A DNA stretch of 64,000 bases from Lepidostoma basale (lineage: Eukaryota; Arthropoda; Insecta; Trichoptera; Lepidostomatidae). The translations under genes were made by a program, and so were the position numbers. Position 1 is the stretch's first letter. Each line of letters opens with the position of its first letter. The notes under the pieces are model-generated. The model made no database searches. It was not told the DNA's origin and saw only the letters and a program-made list of their open reading frames with translations. Shown in pieces: positions 10,192-20,369 of the stretch. The stretch covers positions 124,001 through 188,000 of the forward strand of contig JAHDVF020001305.1 in NCBI GenBank assembly GCA_022606425.2, given 5' to 3'.

Positions 10192-10737
10192 ATTTTTCAT
10201 TTGTTCCAATGACAATTTGAATAATTCCTTCAATATTATTTCAAAGTTCTTGCTGGTTAAGTGCCTAATTACAGCTATTTTAAAAAACGGTGGATATGTG
10301 TAACATAAATAAAATAAACATAAAAGTCTGGATCGTCCATGTCAACATGTGCGACATCGAAAAAAACATTATGTGTAATTACATTATGTGCAAAATTAAA
10401 AAAACGACGGACTCATAGAACATAGATTAAATAGACAATATGTGCACCATCTAAAAAGAACATTTTGTGTTAAATTATTTTTATTATGTTATTTTATTTT
10501 ATATCATTGTATTTTATATTATTTATTTTAGATTAATTTTGTGGGTGTTGCATGATCAAAGTGTGCGCGGGAGATGCCTATTGGTGGCGATGAGGTTCGC
10601 AACCCATCACACCGCGTTTCTCGCGGAGCGAAAAGAGAAGGATGGAGTGCCGCATCAGTAAAAGTGTGACAGTCCATTCTTTCTGCCTACCCTTTCAGGG
10701 AGATGGCGTGATGGTTAGTTAGTTGGTTAGTTAGTTT
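10192..10737 (+). mobile_element. Family B, 5'-truncated, inverted to the first
   Basis: About 546 bp matching 8658-9235 in reverse complement, ending in TGATGGTTAGTTAGTTGG and further TTAG units. Together with 8658-9441 it makes a 2.08 kb palindrome-like unit around LINE-D. Confidence 0.85.
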
Positions 10738-10769
10738 ATTAACCTAACGCTGTGGTCTGAGTGTGTATT

Positions 10770-11045
10770 GAGATGGTCGAACGGACAGTGACGTCAAAAG
10801 AAGGGTTTGTGCTTGTGACAATGTGAATGGAGCTTTAAAAATAGTTATTGGAATCAAGGATTTATCAATGAATGCGATTATGGCCGTTCACATTGGAGTT
10901 TTGGTACCAACCCTTCTACGTGGACGCGAAGCACGCATAGACAGAAGAAGGATTAGATCAGAATACGTGCGGTAGATGTGAGATCCCTCGGACGCACGTA
11001 TAGTAGAACGATGTACGACGAATATGGAAGACTTGTATGAGAAAT
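10770..11045 (+). mobile_element. Degenerate LINE-A-like fragment
   Basis: Reads as a decayed version of NVNGALK, VHIGVLVPTLLRG and RSLGRTYS-type codons. Several frameshifts. Confidence 0.6.
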
Positions 11046-11121
11046 GAATGATGAAAAATATGTTATTTTTTTAACAATGTTTATTTATTTATTTAACCTT
11101 TCTCTTATGGTGCTAAAATAA

Positions 11122-11697
11122 AAACGCGCGTTCCTCTGTTAGGTAGTCAATATCCAATCAAAAGTTAGCGATTTTAAATCGGAAAAATAATAAAATTCAT
11201 AGCTAATCCCCTTAATTAATTATAATTGAAGTCAAAAATTATAATAATTGAGATATATTTGCTGAAAAGAGTAAAAAAAAACATCTGGCAACGCTCACGG
11301 AACGGGCATATGTCCAGTTTGGTTGTAAGCCCGAGAGCTACTGCTGGCGGCAATGAGAATATTGAGCTCCTTGCGCTTCCACAGTGTTCTCAACAGTGAG
11401 ATGCGAATGAAACGCGCGTTCCTCTGTTAGGTAGTCAATATCCAATCAAAAGTTAGCGATTTTAAATCGGAAAAATAATAAAATTCATAGCTAATCCCCT
11501 TAATTAATTATAATTGAAGTCAAAAATTATAATAATTGAGATATATTTGCTGAAAAGAGTAAAAAAAAACATCTGGCAACGCTCACGGAACGGGCATATG
11601 TCCAGTTTGGTTGTAAGCCCGAGAGCTACTGCTGGCGGCAATGAGAACATTGAGCTCCTTGCGCTTCCACAGTGTTCTCAACAGTGAGATGCGAATA
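11122..11697. repeat. 288-bp tandem duplication, nearly identical
   Basis: Two copies, 11122-11409 and 11410-11697, both begin near AAACGCGCGTTCC and end GTGAGATGCGAAT. I found a single clear difference (GAGAATATT versus GAGAACATT). It abuts the 3' side of the minus-strand LINE-F at 11698, so it may be that element's 3' UTR. Confidence 0.93.
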
Positions 11698-12108
11698 TAG
11701 CGTCGCGCACTCGCGCACACAGTTTATACGCGAATTTGTTTCCGATGTTCACAAAATATCTCCGATGTACCCGATAAATTCTGATTATTATTAATATTAG
11801 AGCACCATACCCCGGGTCATTGTATGCTGCGCCATGACATTTGTTCTGCTGTGCGGTATGCACAACAGATCGTGTCTTCTAGCGCGAGCATACCTGTCCG
11901 GTACATTGAGGCCATAACACTCTAAGAGGTATGAGCTATCAATGAGGTTACGGAGTATTTTAAATCCTAAGATCATCAATGTACCTTTTCTTCTTAATTC
12001 GAGACTGCGGTACTCTGTGTTAATCAATAGATCATTGTGGTGCATAAACCTCGGATATACCCCATTCATCCGCATGTAGAGGTATCTCAGATTTTTTTTT
12101 ATAAATAA
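11690..12108 (-). mobile_element. LINE-F RT C-terminal fragment
   Basis: The minus strand encodes MRMNGVYPRFMHHNDLLINT, LGFKILRNLIDSSYLLECYG and RARRHDLLCIPHSRTN. The same protein segment is found at 40508-40930. Confidence 0.88.
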
Positions 12109-12204
12109 TAATATAAATTATATATAATAACTAAGTGTGTTGTACAATTATAGTTGCAACCCGTGAAATATTCACGGAAGTAATCTTAGTAAAGTTATCA
12201 GTAA

Positions 12205-12280
12205 TAAATATTTGTAAATGTATACTTATACCTGTATACGAAATCCTGGATTTTTCACCAAAGGGTGGTTAATTCAAATT
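12205..12280 (+). repeat. Family R terminal fragment
   Basis: A decayed copy of the end block seen complete at 12930 (GTATACGAAATCCTGGATTT here). Confidence 0.5.
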
Positions 12281-12635
12281 TAATTGTATCTCAATGGAAA
12301 CGAAGACGCAAACTGGAAACTGAACATGGATGATCAAGGTGTTTACAGGACTTATGACCTGTCATTGGTTGGGTTAAGCGCACGCTTTATGTGATTACAA
12401 CATTCCCCATTCCACCTTTGTTATTATGATCATGCATGACAAATTTTGTACATCTTCATACATCTTCCAAAATTTGGCATGCATGATCAGAATAACAAAG
12501 GTGGAATGGGGAATGTTGTAATTACATAAAGCGTGCGCTTAACCCAACCAATGACAGGTCATAAGTCCTGTAAACACCTTGATCATCCATGTTCAGTTTC
12601 CAGTTTGCGTCTTCGTCTCTATTGAGATACAATTA
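12281..12635. repeat. Family R palindrome with 167-bp arms
   Basis: Arms 12281-12447 and 12469-12635 with a 21-bp spacer are almost perfect reverse complements. Each contains ACAGGACTTATGACCTGTCA and the GGTTGGGTTAAGCG block. A transcript would fold into a long double strand. Confidence 0.92.
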
Positions 12636-12929
12636 AAAAAAAAAATATCAGTAATAAGTTTAAAAATCTCTTTTGCACACATAAAAAATTCACGATTAAA
12701 AACATCAAATTGTTTTTCTATTGTTTTCTACATTACTGTCATATAACAATTATCAGAAGAAAAAAAAAAAAAGAATAATCTAGAGACATTCTCGGGGATA
12801 CGCATCGTGTGCATTTCGAATTACTTTCGGAGAGAATCGAAATATTCCTGACTCATTCTCTGGTATTTAAAATATTCTCGTACTCTTTCTAGACGTCATA
12901 CTAGTTTTTGCGTATTAATATTATGACAA

Positions 12930-13220
12930 CATTTTGAATGTATACAAATTCTTGTAGACAAATACTGGATTTTACCCATTGCGGATAAATTATTATTTTA
13001 TAAGGATTAATTGTGTCTCAATACAGACGAAGATGTGAATTGTTTTTTGGGAACGAAATATGGTGGCTGAGGCTCTTACAGGACTTATGACCTGTCATTG
13101 GTTGGGTTGAGCGATCGCTTAATGTTTTAACAACATTCCCTATTCCGCCTTTCTTATGAGCACCACGTCTGACAAATTTTTGGAACTTGTATATATTCTA
13201 GAATCCCACGCTTATCTTTA
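12930..13220 (+). repeat. Family R copy
   Basis: Starts with the end block (AATGTATACAAATTCTTGTA, TACTGGATTTTACCC), then the GATCGCTTAATG and CATTCCCTATTCC blocks. Truncated on the right. Confidence 0.8.
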
Positions 13221-13227
13221 TTTTTTA

Positions 13228-13404
13228 TTTTTAAAAGACTAACATCAAGGATTTATATCAATGATATTAGAATTTATTTTACAATCTTCAGTGTGAGCAG
13301 AAAATATCTCATTATTATGAAGAAGGAATCTGGTCGTGTCCAGGCTTGAACCCATGTCCCCTAGATCAGGAGTCAAGCGTTCTATCCCCTAGACCACCAC
13401 CCAA
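13228..13404 (-). mobile_element. SINE-2 copy
   Basis: Reverse complement of 4332-4510. The tRNA-like head is at 13325-13404. Confidence 0.85.
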
Positions 13405-13799
13405 ATCATTTTTTCAGAATTACATTTTTAAGTTCACTCTACACTAGCGTCATCTATTTAGGTAAAAAAAAACTCCAGTTTCTAGTGACTTCACCCTCGG
13501 AAAGAAAAAGTAAACACCCCTTAAATTTAATACCGTTAATTGAAAAATGTGAATATCATCAAAGAAGTACTCGTGACAATTCACAAATAGACATTTCTGA
13601 CGGAAACGAGATGAAAATTGAACTGAAGTCACGAAGAGAGTATTTTTTTATTATTAAATTCTTATATAATATTACATTAAGGCAGCGGTTTTCAACCTGG
13701 GAGGCGCACCTCCGAGGGGAGGCGTAGACTATCACCAGGAGAGGCACCAACATTCAAATAATATAAAAAATCATGTCATAATATCTATAGTTTTTTAAT

Positions 13800-14205
13800 A
13801 TCACTCTGTCTTTTGGGGATTGCATCCAAATTATTCCGACGTGTTTGTTCAGATCATCCTTCCACCGTAGTTGCGGTCGCCCTGCACTTCTCGTTGCCGT
13901 CCACGGTCTCCAAGTCAGCAGTCTTCTTGTCCATTTTTCATCTGAGTTTCTGGCTGCGTGACCTGCCCATTACCATTATAGAGTCGCCACCCGGTGGATG
14001 ATATCAGTGACCTTTGTTTTTTTTCTCACCGTATCGTTTCTGACTGTCTCTGGAAAGAGCCATGTTAGGCTTATTCCTAACATGGCTCTTTACGTGGCTC
14101 TTTGGGTCACTCCTAGTTTCTCGGCACTTAGTTTGGACAATGTTACAGTTTCAAGACCATAAGTACCAACTGGCAGAACACAGGCTTCATAGATGCTTCC
14201 TTTCA
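13800..14205 (-). mobile_element. LINE-C fragment inside hAT-like element
   Basis: Reverse complement of the 26140-26500 region (WKDDLN, HRVATL, VTDIIH and similar codons). It lacks the GAA tail. It also contains a rearranged perfect hairpin at 14054-14091. Confidence 0.8.
14054..14091. repeat. Perfect 16-bp hairpin
   Basis: AAAGAGCCATGTTAGG, loop CTTATT, then its exact reverse complement. Sister LINE-C copies at 1965 and 26235 have only one arm. Confidence 0.95.
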
Positions 14206-14534
14206 AACAATGTGAAAATTTACTATTTAACAACTGTATTATTATTATATCTGATTGTTTAAAGATTAGCAGTTGTTTGTTGCAGTATATTTTTTAATAT
14301 TTGAAATGTGTCTATAATATTATAACTAGTAAAAAAAATAAAAGATTGGAAGGCGCGTAAAAAAAGGTTGGCAACAGCTCCATTAAGGTCTATTACACAA
14401 GGGTATTCATTTTCTTTACAAACAAAAGTCATTTTTAATCAATTGGAAATTGATGATTTGATATCCTTAACACTGTTCACTAGAATGTACGCTTATAAAC
14501 AAATATAATTTGTGTCATAATTAGTTAAATTAGT

Positions 14535-15061
14535 TACATTGACCTATATGACGAGGTGCGAGCACAAACCATCAAAGCGACAGCCGTGGTTGGCTGCTTG
14601 CATGACACCATATGGAGGAACAAACACAATGCTAACCGAAAGTAAAGTCAAGATATACAAGGCATGCGTTCGCCCCATCATGACGTATGGAATAGAGGTC
14701 AGAGCCGATACCAATAGAACTAAGAACCTTCTTAGAGTAGCAGAAATGCGAACCCTACACTTCATCGCAGGCAAAACCCTCAGATATCGGATCAGAAATG
14801 AAACGATAAGGTCTGTCTGTAGTGTTGAAGACATAGTGAGATGGGAAAGAAGCAGAAGGCGTTTTTAGAAAGACCGCGTGATCCGCATTTAGAATACAAG
14901 AATTGCTAAAAAATTTAAAGATGAAAACCCAAGCAGCAAGAGATTACCAGGAAGGCCGCCGAAGAGATGGAGATGGGTTGTCCTGGGACATCATAATCCC
15001 AGGACAGCCCACCGTCACACATAGGTCATTCGACCTAAACTAAGAGGAAGAAGAAGAAGAT
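14535..15061 (+). mobile_element. LINE-C RT C-terminus
   Basis: Encodes KVKIYKACVRPIMTYGIEVR, RVAEMRTL..AGKTLRYRIRN, CSVEDIVRWERSRRR and, after a stop, LPGRPPKRW. Ends in (GAA)n at about 15045-15060. It is joined directly to SINE-2. Confidence 0.88.
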
Positions 15062-15240
15062 AGAGGGGGATAGAACGCTTGGCTTCTGATCAAGGGGACT
15101 TGGGTTCGAGCCTGGACACGACCAGATTCCTTCTTCATAATAATGAGCTATTTTCTGTTCACATTGAAGATTGTAAAAATAAATTCTAATATCATTGATT
15201 TAAATCTTTGGTCTTAGTCTTTTTTTTTTAAAAAAAAGAA
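15062..15240 (+). mobile_element. SINE-2, head truncated
   Basis: Begins at GATAGAACGCTTGGC, so the first part of the A-box region is missing. B-box and body are intact; a T-rich and A-rich end follows. Confidence 0.8.
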
Positions 15241-15363
15241 GATTAGTTAAATTAAAAAATATATATTTAATTATAAACCTAGGGATTGGTTTGTAGCAAT
15301 TTCTAATGACTTGTGGGTTGCCTTTCGGGCCTTTAATGTGTTAATTTCACGTTTCTTTCCACA

Positions 15364-15505
15364 TTTTAGTACACAACAGGTAATTTGAATCGAATTACTA
15401 TATACAATATTTTAGCTATTGATTGTCATGACGTGTAATAGGTAGCTAGTCTATCGCCATTTTTATTGTCACGTGAATTCTATCAGACCAGGCTGCGTGA
15501 GATTT
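15364..15505 (-). mobile_element. SINE-1 body, head missing
   Basis: Matches the non-tRNA part of SINE-1 at 3545-3680 (TGTAATAGGTAGCTAGTCT, GTCACGTGAATTC). Confidence 0.75.
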
Positions 15506-16303
15506 TTTTTGTCCAATCAAATCAAATCAAATCAGTTTATTTACTCAAAATACATTACTAACTAGCTAACTAACTAACCATCACGCCATTTCCCTGGAGG
15601 GGTAGGCAGAGAGGATGGATCGCCACAATGGCCTGTCCTGGCATACCTCTCGGGCTTCCTCTACATTCATACATCGTACCATGCACGCATGTCGATTATT
15701 CCGACTTCGAATGTGGCCGCCTCTTAGTAATTGATTAATTTGGTCATGTCATGTTTTCCTCGGTCGTCCTCGGCTTCTTTTCCCACTAACGCTGCTTGTG
15801 TACAACTTTTCAACCATTCTACTCTCATCCATTCCATTCATTACAATCAGCATAAATGTTTAAGGCCACTATTGAGTACAGGTCAAATATTACTTACATA
15901 CAACATAATACCAGGAACGCATTAGTGATTGTTCGACATGAGTATTTGTCTCCTGAACGTACTTTCACTAATATGAAAGACATCGATATCCGAGGAGACC
16001 GCGTTCAGCAGATTAATTGCTCTTCTCACCTGTGTCACTAGAGGCAGATTGGTTCTGGCGACCGGTAGGTAAAACAATTTGTGCTGTCGATGTTGGAGAT
16101 ATCTATCGGGGACAAAAATACCAACATCTTCCAGACCGGCCGAGTTCTCGAAGTATCCCCTAATTAGTTTAAAGAAATGGGTTGTTAGATGTCCATCTCT
16201 TCGAAGCTGTAGAGAATTGCTTCCGAGCATTCGCAAAAGAAATACGTGGGATAGAGTCACGGGTAGCTACCATAACTATCATTTAGTCAGTAACGTATTA
16301 CTA
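15506..16303 (-). mobile_element. LINE-E copy split by LINE-A
   Basis: On the minus strand: (TTTGA)n-type tail at 15510-15532, 3' UTR, then RT C-terminal codons (LRRDGHLTTHFFKLIRGYF, VGIFVPDRY, LFYLPVARTNLPL, RAINLLNAVSSDIDVF). Interrupted by 15559-15838. Confidence 0.88.
15559..15838 (-). mobile_element. LINE-A nested in LINE-E
   Basis: 280 bp flanked by CATTAC at 15553-15558 and 15839-15844. Removing it restores an uninterrupted LINE-E 3' UTR as at 63430-63500. Confidence 0.88.
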
Positions 16304-16304
16304 C

Positions 16305-16725
16305 ATTTTAAGAATCAATTGTATCTCAATAGAGACGAAGATGCAAACTGGAAACAGAATGTGGTTGATCGAGGTGTTTACAGGACTTATGACCTGTCAT
16401 TGGTTGGGTTAAGCGCAAGCTTAATGTAATACAACATTCCCCATTCCACATTTTTTCTTATGACCACCATGTCTGACAAATTTTTGGAAGTTGTAAATAT
16501 GTTATTCGGCAACACCAACCTTTGCATGGTAGTTTATTCAATCTATACACTAACGCCATCTATGAAGATTGTATTTTAAGCATTAAGCAGAATATCTTTT
16601 TAACGCAATGTGAAAGGCCTACCGCCATTTAGCGCATTGCTAGAAACCGCCTGGAGATGTCACTCCAATCTATATGCTATAATTTACTTAAAGTTTTTTT
16701 AAACTTCATTTTAACTACATTTTAC
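16305..16725 (+). repeat. Family R copy, long
   Basis: Runs from TTGTATCTCAATAGAGACG through ACAGGACTTATGACCTGTCA and CTAACGCCATCTATGAAG to the GTGAAAGGCC block and the CTGGAGATGTCACTCC end. Confidence 0.85.
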
Positions 16726-16737
16726 ACTATCATTACA

Positions 16738-16800
16738 TTTAACTACATTTTACACTATCATCGCCGGGAATCGAACCCTGTACCTTCGAGTTGTTGATCT
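16738..16800 (-). mobile_element. SINE-1 head scrap
   Basis: Contains CATCGCCGGGAATCGAACCC, the reverse complement of the SINE-1 B-box region, then decays. Confidence 0.65.
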
Positions 16801-17371
16801 GATCAGCTGTCAAAATCGTCGATGTTTTACCGAAAAAAAGTCTTTATATATAATAGAAACGTTGGTATTTGAAATATCTATATGTGGAATCAAGTTTATA
16901 TCAAACAAATAGTAATTTTGTTCATCGCTTATTGATGGACTATTTTTGTCTATTTTGGTATAACGTATATTATCTTTTATCGTAAGGCAGAAATACGTCA
17001 TATGTGTATAGCCTTATTTTAGCTTTTAAAAAGGAAAAGACGTGTTTATTTGATATAATATAAATATACCCTTCAAAGTGATGGAAAGAATTACCCAATA
17101 ATAGTATTTTTATAAAAAACCTCTGGGGTTTGTTAAAGGAAATAAAAAGTAAAATTAAATGCGTACCTGAAATTGCGTACCTTAAGAAAAAAAAGTAAAT
17201 ATAAGTAGGAAAACTTATGGAAATTGTATAAGGCATATACTGATCAATGTTAAAGGAATTTTCGATACATTTATGAGTTACAAAAATATCATTTGCTAAG
17301 ATAAATGGCGTCATTTACAATTCAACAATTTTTTATTAAATTTTACATAAAAACGAAAGTTATAATTAATT
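16801..17371. other. Unassigned AT-rich sequence
   Basis: Two minus-strand frames (63 and 114 residues) are rich in F, I, Y and S with no recognisable domain; probably chance. Confidence 0.4.
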
Positions 17372-18085
17372 AACTTAGTAACCACCACACCCTCTCTCCG
17401 AAAGGGTAGGCAGAAATAACGGACTGCCCCACTTTTCTTTCCTGACATATTTCTCTCGCTTCCTCAACATTCATACATCGTGTCATGCACGCGCGCCGAT
17501 TTCTCTGACTCCTCACGTGGCCGACATTCAATATTTGATTTTACTCTATTTCTAGTTCCATTTACATCGTTAACATATACTTTTTGCCATTATTTCTTCG
17601 TTCATTCTTTCCATGTTTCTAAACCATCTTAATGATCCTTTCATTTTTTTGTTCATAACACCATCATTCGCACCGCATTCACTTCTTATATTTTCATTCG
17701 ACATCTATCATACACAGAGAATCCACGCGTTCGTCTAAGAGATCTCATTTCTCCTGCATTTATTCAACTTTCTTCCTTCTTTTGCGAGGTCTATGCTTCG
17801 CCTCCACACATAAGGGTCGGTACAAGAATACCATTGTGCACAGCCATTTTAGCTTTTTTGGATAGGTTTTTGTTTGCGATGACAACTTTATGTGCACGAT
17901 TAACTTTGTTGCCTGCCCCAACTCTTCTTTCAATATCCCTCTCCACTCAACCATATTTTGTAAACATACTACCCAAATACACGAACTCATCTACTTGCTT
18001 TAAATTTTCACCATTCACGAAAATTATTAGTTTCATAAATGAGCTTTCAATGTTTGGCTTTACAATCATTGAGATATTTTGTCTA
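17372..18085 (-). mobile_element. LINE-A, one of the longest copies
   Basis: Covers the degenerate tail, hairpin (CCCTTTCGGAGAG version), WHDQI region, RWF, WN.. and upstream LKQVDEFVYLGSMFTKYG. Mutated frames throughout. It reaches further 5' than most copies, into INGEN-like RT codons. Confidence 0.85.
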
Positions 18086-18087
18086 TA

Positions 18088-18255
18088 CGACCTTCGTGGC
18101 CGAGTGTTAAGTTCTACGACTGCCACACCGAAGGTCCCGGGTTCGATTCCTGGTGATGGCAGTGTGATTGTCACACTATCATTGATCTGATGTAGAATTC
18201 ACGTGACAGTAAAATGGCGATAGATTAGCTGCAAGTCACATGTCTCTTATATCGT
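18088..18255 (+). mobile_element. SINE-1, plus orientation
   Basis: Head CGACCTTCGTGGCCGAGTG (A-box region), B-box GGTTCGATTCC, body with AATTCACGTGACAGTAAAAT. The 3' end is short. Confidence 0.85.
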
Positions 18256-18384
18256 TTTACCACACAAATGTCATATTTCATGCCTACCTCATTCATTCTG
18301 CTCTCATCCTTTTTCTGTCAATTACATGCTTCACTTCCATGCAGCATTGTTGGTACTAAAACTCCATTGTGAATTGCCATATGA
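18256..18384 (-). mobile_element. LINE-A fragment
   Basis: The minus strand encodes MAIHNGVLVPTMLHGSEAC and QKKDESRMNEV. Confidence 0.8.
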
Positions 18385-18844
18385 TATAATAGTTAAGAAA
18401 TATAATAAAAAATATGTTTTGCCATTATTGTATTATTGTATTGTATTGTATTTATTATAAGTATATGTAATAATTAGAAATGCATATTACAAGGTTGGGA
18501 AAATGAAAATAATATAGTTCTTTACGTTTGATATTAAGGCAATTTATTTTAATGTATTTTTTGAATGTCAATTTTCTTTCAAAATACCCTTCACATTGAA
18601 GTGTAATCCTGCGGTAAGCGAAAAGAAATAGTTTCCCAATAAATGTATTCTACCCGTTATATCGCCATGAAATTGGTCGAATGCCATGAGCCACTAATTT
18701 CCCATGGGAAGAGCTAATAGGAACATAACGACATAAAGGCCTGGGAAATTTGAATGATACGATTCTTGGTTATGATTGATTCGCTACATCAGAACTTTAT
18801 TATGTTCAAACGCTTACAAATTAAACCTCGTAATTTTATTCATG
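18385..18844. other. Unassigned sequence
   Basis: A TATTGTATTGTATTGTATT microsatellite at about 18428; otherwise no match or gene seen. Confidence 0.4.
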
Positions 18845-19765
18845 CTATTGACATTCACAATGGAGTTTTAGTTCTAACCATTATAACTAACTAACTAACC
18901 ATCACGCCGTCTCTCCGAAAGGGTAGGCAGAAAGAATGGACTGTCACACTTTTACTGATGCGGCACTCCATCCTTCTCTTTTCGCCCCGCGGGAGACGCG
19001 GTGTGATGGGTTGCGAACCTCATCGCCACCAATAGGCATCTCCCGCGCACACTTCGATCTTCCAACATCCACAAAATAAATCTAAAACAGATAATAAAAA
19101 ATACAATGATATAAAATAAAATAACAAAATAAAAATAATTTAATGCAAAATGTTATTTTTAGATGGTACACATTTGTCTATTTAATTTATGTTCCACGAA
19201 TCCACCGTTTTTTAAATTTAGCATATAATGTTTTTCCAATGTTGCACATGTTGACATGGACGATCCGGACTTTTGTGTTTATTTAATTTATGTTACACGT
19301 ATCCATCGTTTTTTAAATTAGCTGTTATATGATTTAATTAATGTTCCACGTATCCACTTTTTTATTTGGCAGTAATTAGGCACTTTAAACCAACCAACAC
19401 CAGCAAGAACTTTAAAAGAATATTGAAGAAATTATTCAAATTTTCATTGGAACAAACGAAAAATTTATTTTTACACCTTTCAAAATTCTTTATATAAACG
19501 AAAAAACTTGTATAATTTTGATATCAAAACAGTAAAAACGTCTCACAATTAACTATTATAAAGTGCGGCAACATTCAAATTGACCAAAACAATTCACTTA
19601 TACACGTAATTTCTCCAAATTCACGGGAGCACCAAATGAACCAAACCAAATTTTCAAAATCAGAATTAGTAATCCATTATGCATAGAATAAAAGCATGGA
19701 ACATGCAGGAGAAGGATAAGAGTAGAATAAATGCGGTAGAGAGGAGGTTCCTAAGACGTTTATAT
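18845..19765 (+). mobile_element. LINE-A fragment split by family B
   Basis: Left part IHNGVLVLTI ends at 18884; the right part from 19674 continues in frame as MHRIKAWNMQEKDKSRINAV. The family B copy between has CCATTAT duplications. Confidence 0.85.
18885..19673 (-). mobile_element. Family B retroposon, full length
   Basis: About 789 bp between CCATTAT at 18878-18884 and 19674-19680. Same 5' end region (GAAAATTTGGTTTGGTTCA on the minus strand) as 8658-9441, which fixes the family's full length near 0.78 kb. Confidence 0.9.
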
Positions 19766-19802
19766 TTATCTAGTTTCCTCACAATAACTAAAATAAATTA
19801 AA

Positions 19803-19870
19803 TCTGCCAGTTGGTACTTATGGTCTTGAAAGTGTAACATTGTCCAAACAAAGTGCCGAGAAACTACAAG
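19803..19870 (+). mobile_element. LINE-C scrap
   Basis: CTGCCAGTTGGTACTTATGG and AACAAAGTGCCGAGAAACTA match 26165-26222. Confidence 0.7.
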
Positions 19871-19931
19871 GGCGGAATGGGGAATGTTGTATTACATAAA
19901 GCGATCGCTTAACCCAACCAATGACAGGTCA
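19870..19931 (-). repeat. Family R scrap
   Basis: GGCGGAATGGGGAATGTTG through AAGCGATCGCTTAACCC to TGACAGGTCAT. Confidence 0.75.
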
Positions 19932-20332
19932 TAGATAGAGTCATGATAGAGTGTCGAATGAAAATATAAGAAGTGAATGCGGTGCGAATGATGGTGTCAT
20001 GAACAAATTAATGAATGGATCATTAAAATGGTTTGGACATATGGAAAGAATGAATGAAGAAAGAATGGTAAAACAATTATATGTTAATGATGTAAATGGA
20101 ACCAGAAATAGAGGAAGACCGAGGAAAACGTGGCACGATCAAATAAATCAAATATTGAATGTCGGCCATGTGAGGAGTCAGAGAAATCGACGCGCGTGCA
20201 TGACACGATGTATGAATGTTGAGGAAGCGAGAGAAATATGTCAGGAAAAAAAAGTGTGGCAGTCCATTCTTCCTGCCTACCCCTTCGGGGAGACGGCGTG
20301 ATGGTTAATTATTTAGTTAGTTATACAAATTC
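19932..20332 (+). mobile_element. LINE-A 3' end, frame intact to stop
   Basis: One open frame (19951-20301) encodes NENIRSECGANDGVMNKLMN, GSLKWFGHMERMNEERM, RNRGRPRKTWHDQINQILNV, RNRRACMTRCMNVEEAREIC and AYPFGETA. TGA is followed by TGG and a TTA/TTAG tail. The last codons contain CCCCTTCGGGG. The best single view of the family's C-terminus and 3' end. Confidence 0.93.
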
Positions 20333-20369
20333 TTTTTTAGAAATACTGAATGTTGTTTAAAAACTGGTC

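Larger units (their letters stand above)
13683..14380. mobile_element. hAT-like non-autonomous element
   Basis: Perfect 8-bp duplications CATTAAGG at 13675-13682 and 14381-14388. The left end is CAGCGGTTTTCAACC, the right end (reverse complement) GAGCTGTTGCCAACC. An 8-bp duplication with CAGNG-type ends is the hAT signature. No transposase frame; it holds a LINE-C fragment at 13800-14205. Confidence 0.82.

Noticed and set aside
8658..10737. DNA transposon with 0.5 kb terminal inverted repeats
   Set aside because: Each arm is an independent family B copy with its own tail, and the left one has its own target duplication.
20295..20332. (TTAG)n tails as telomere-like repeats
   Set aside because: The unit is 4 bp, not the insect TTAGG, and always sits at the end of LINE-A or family B.
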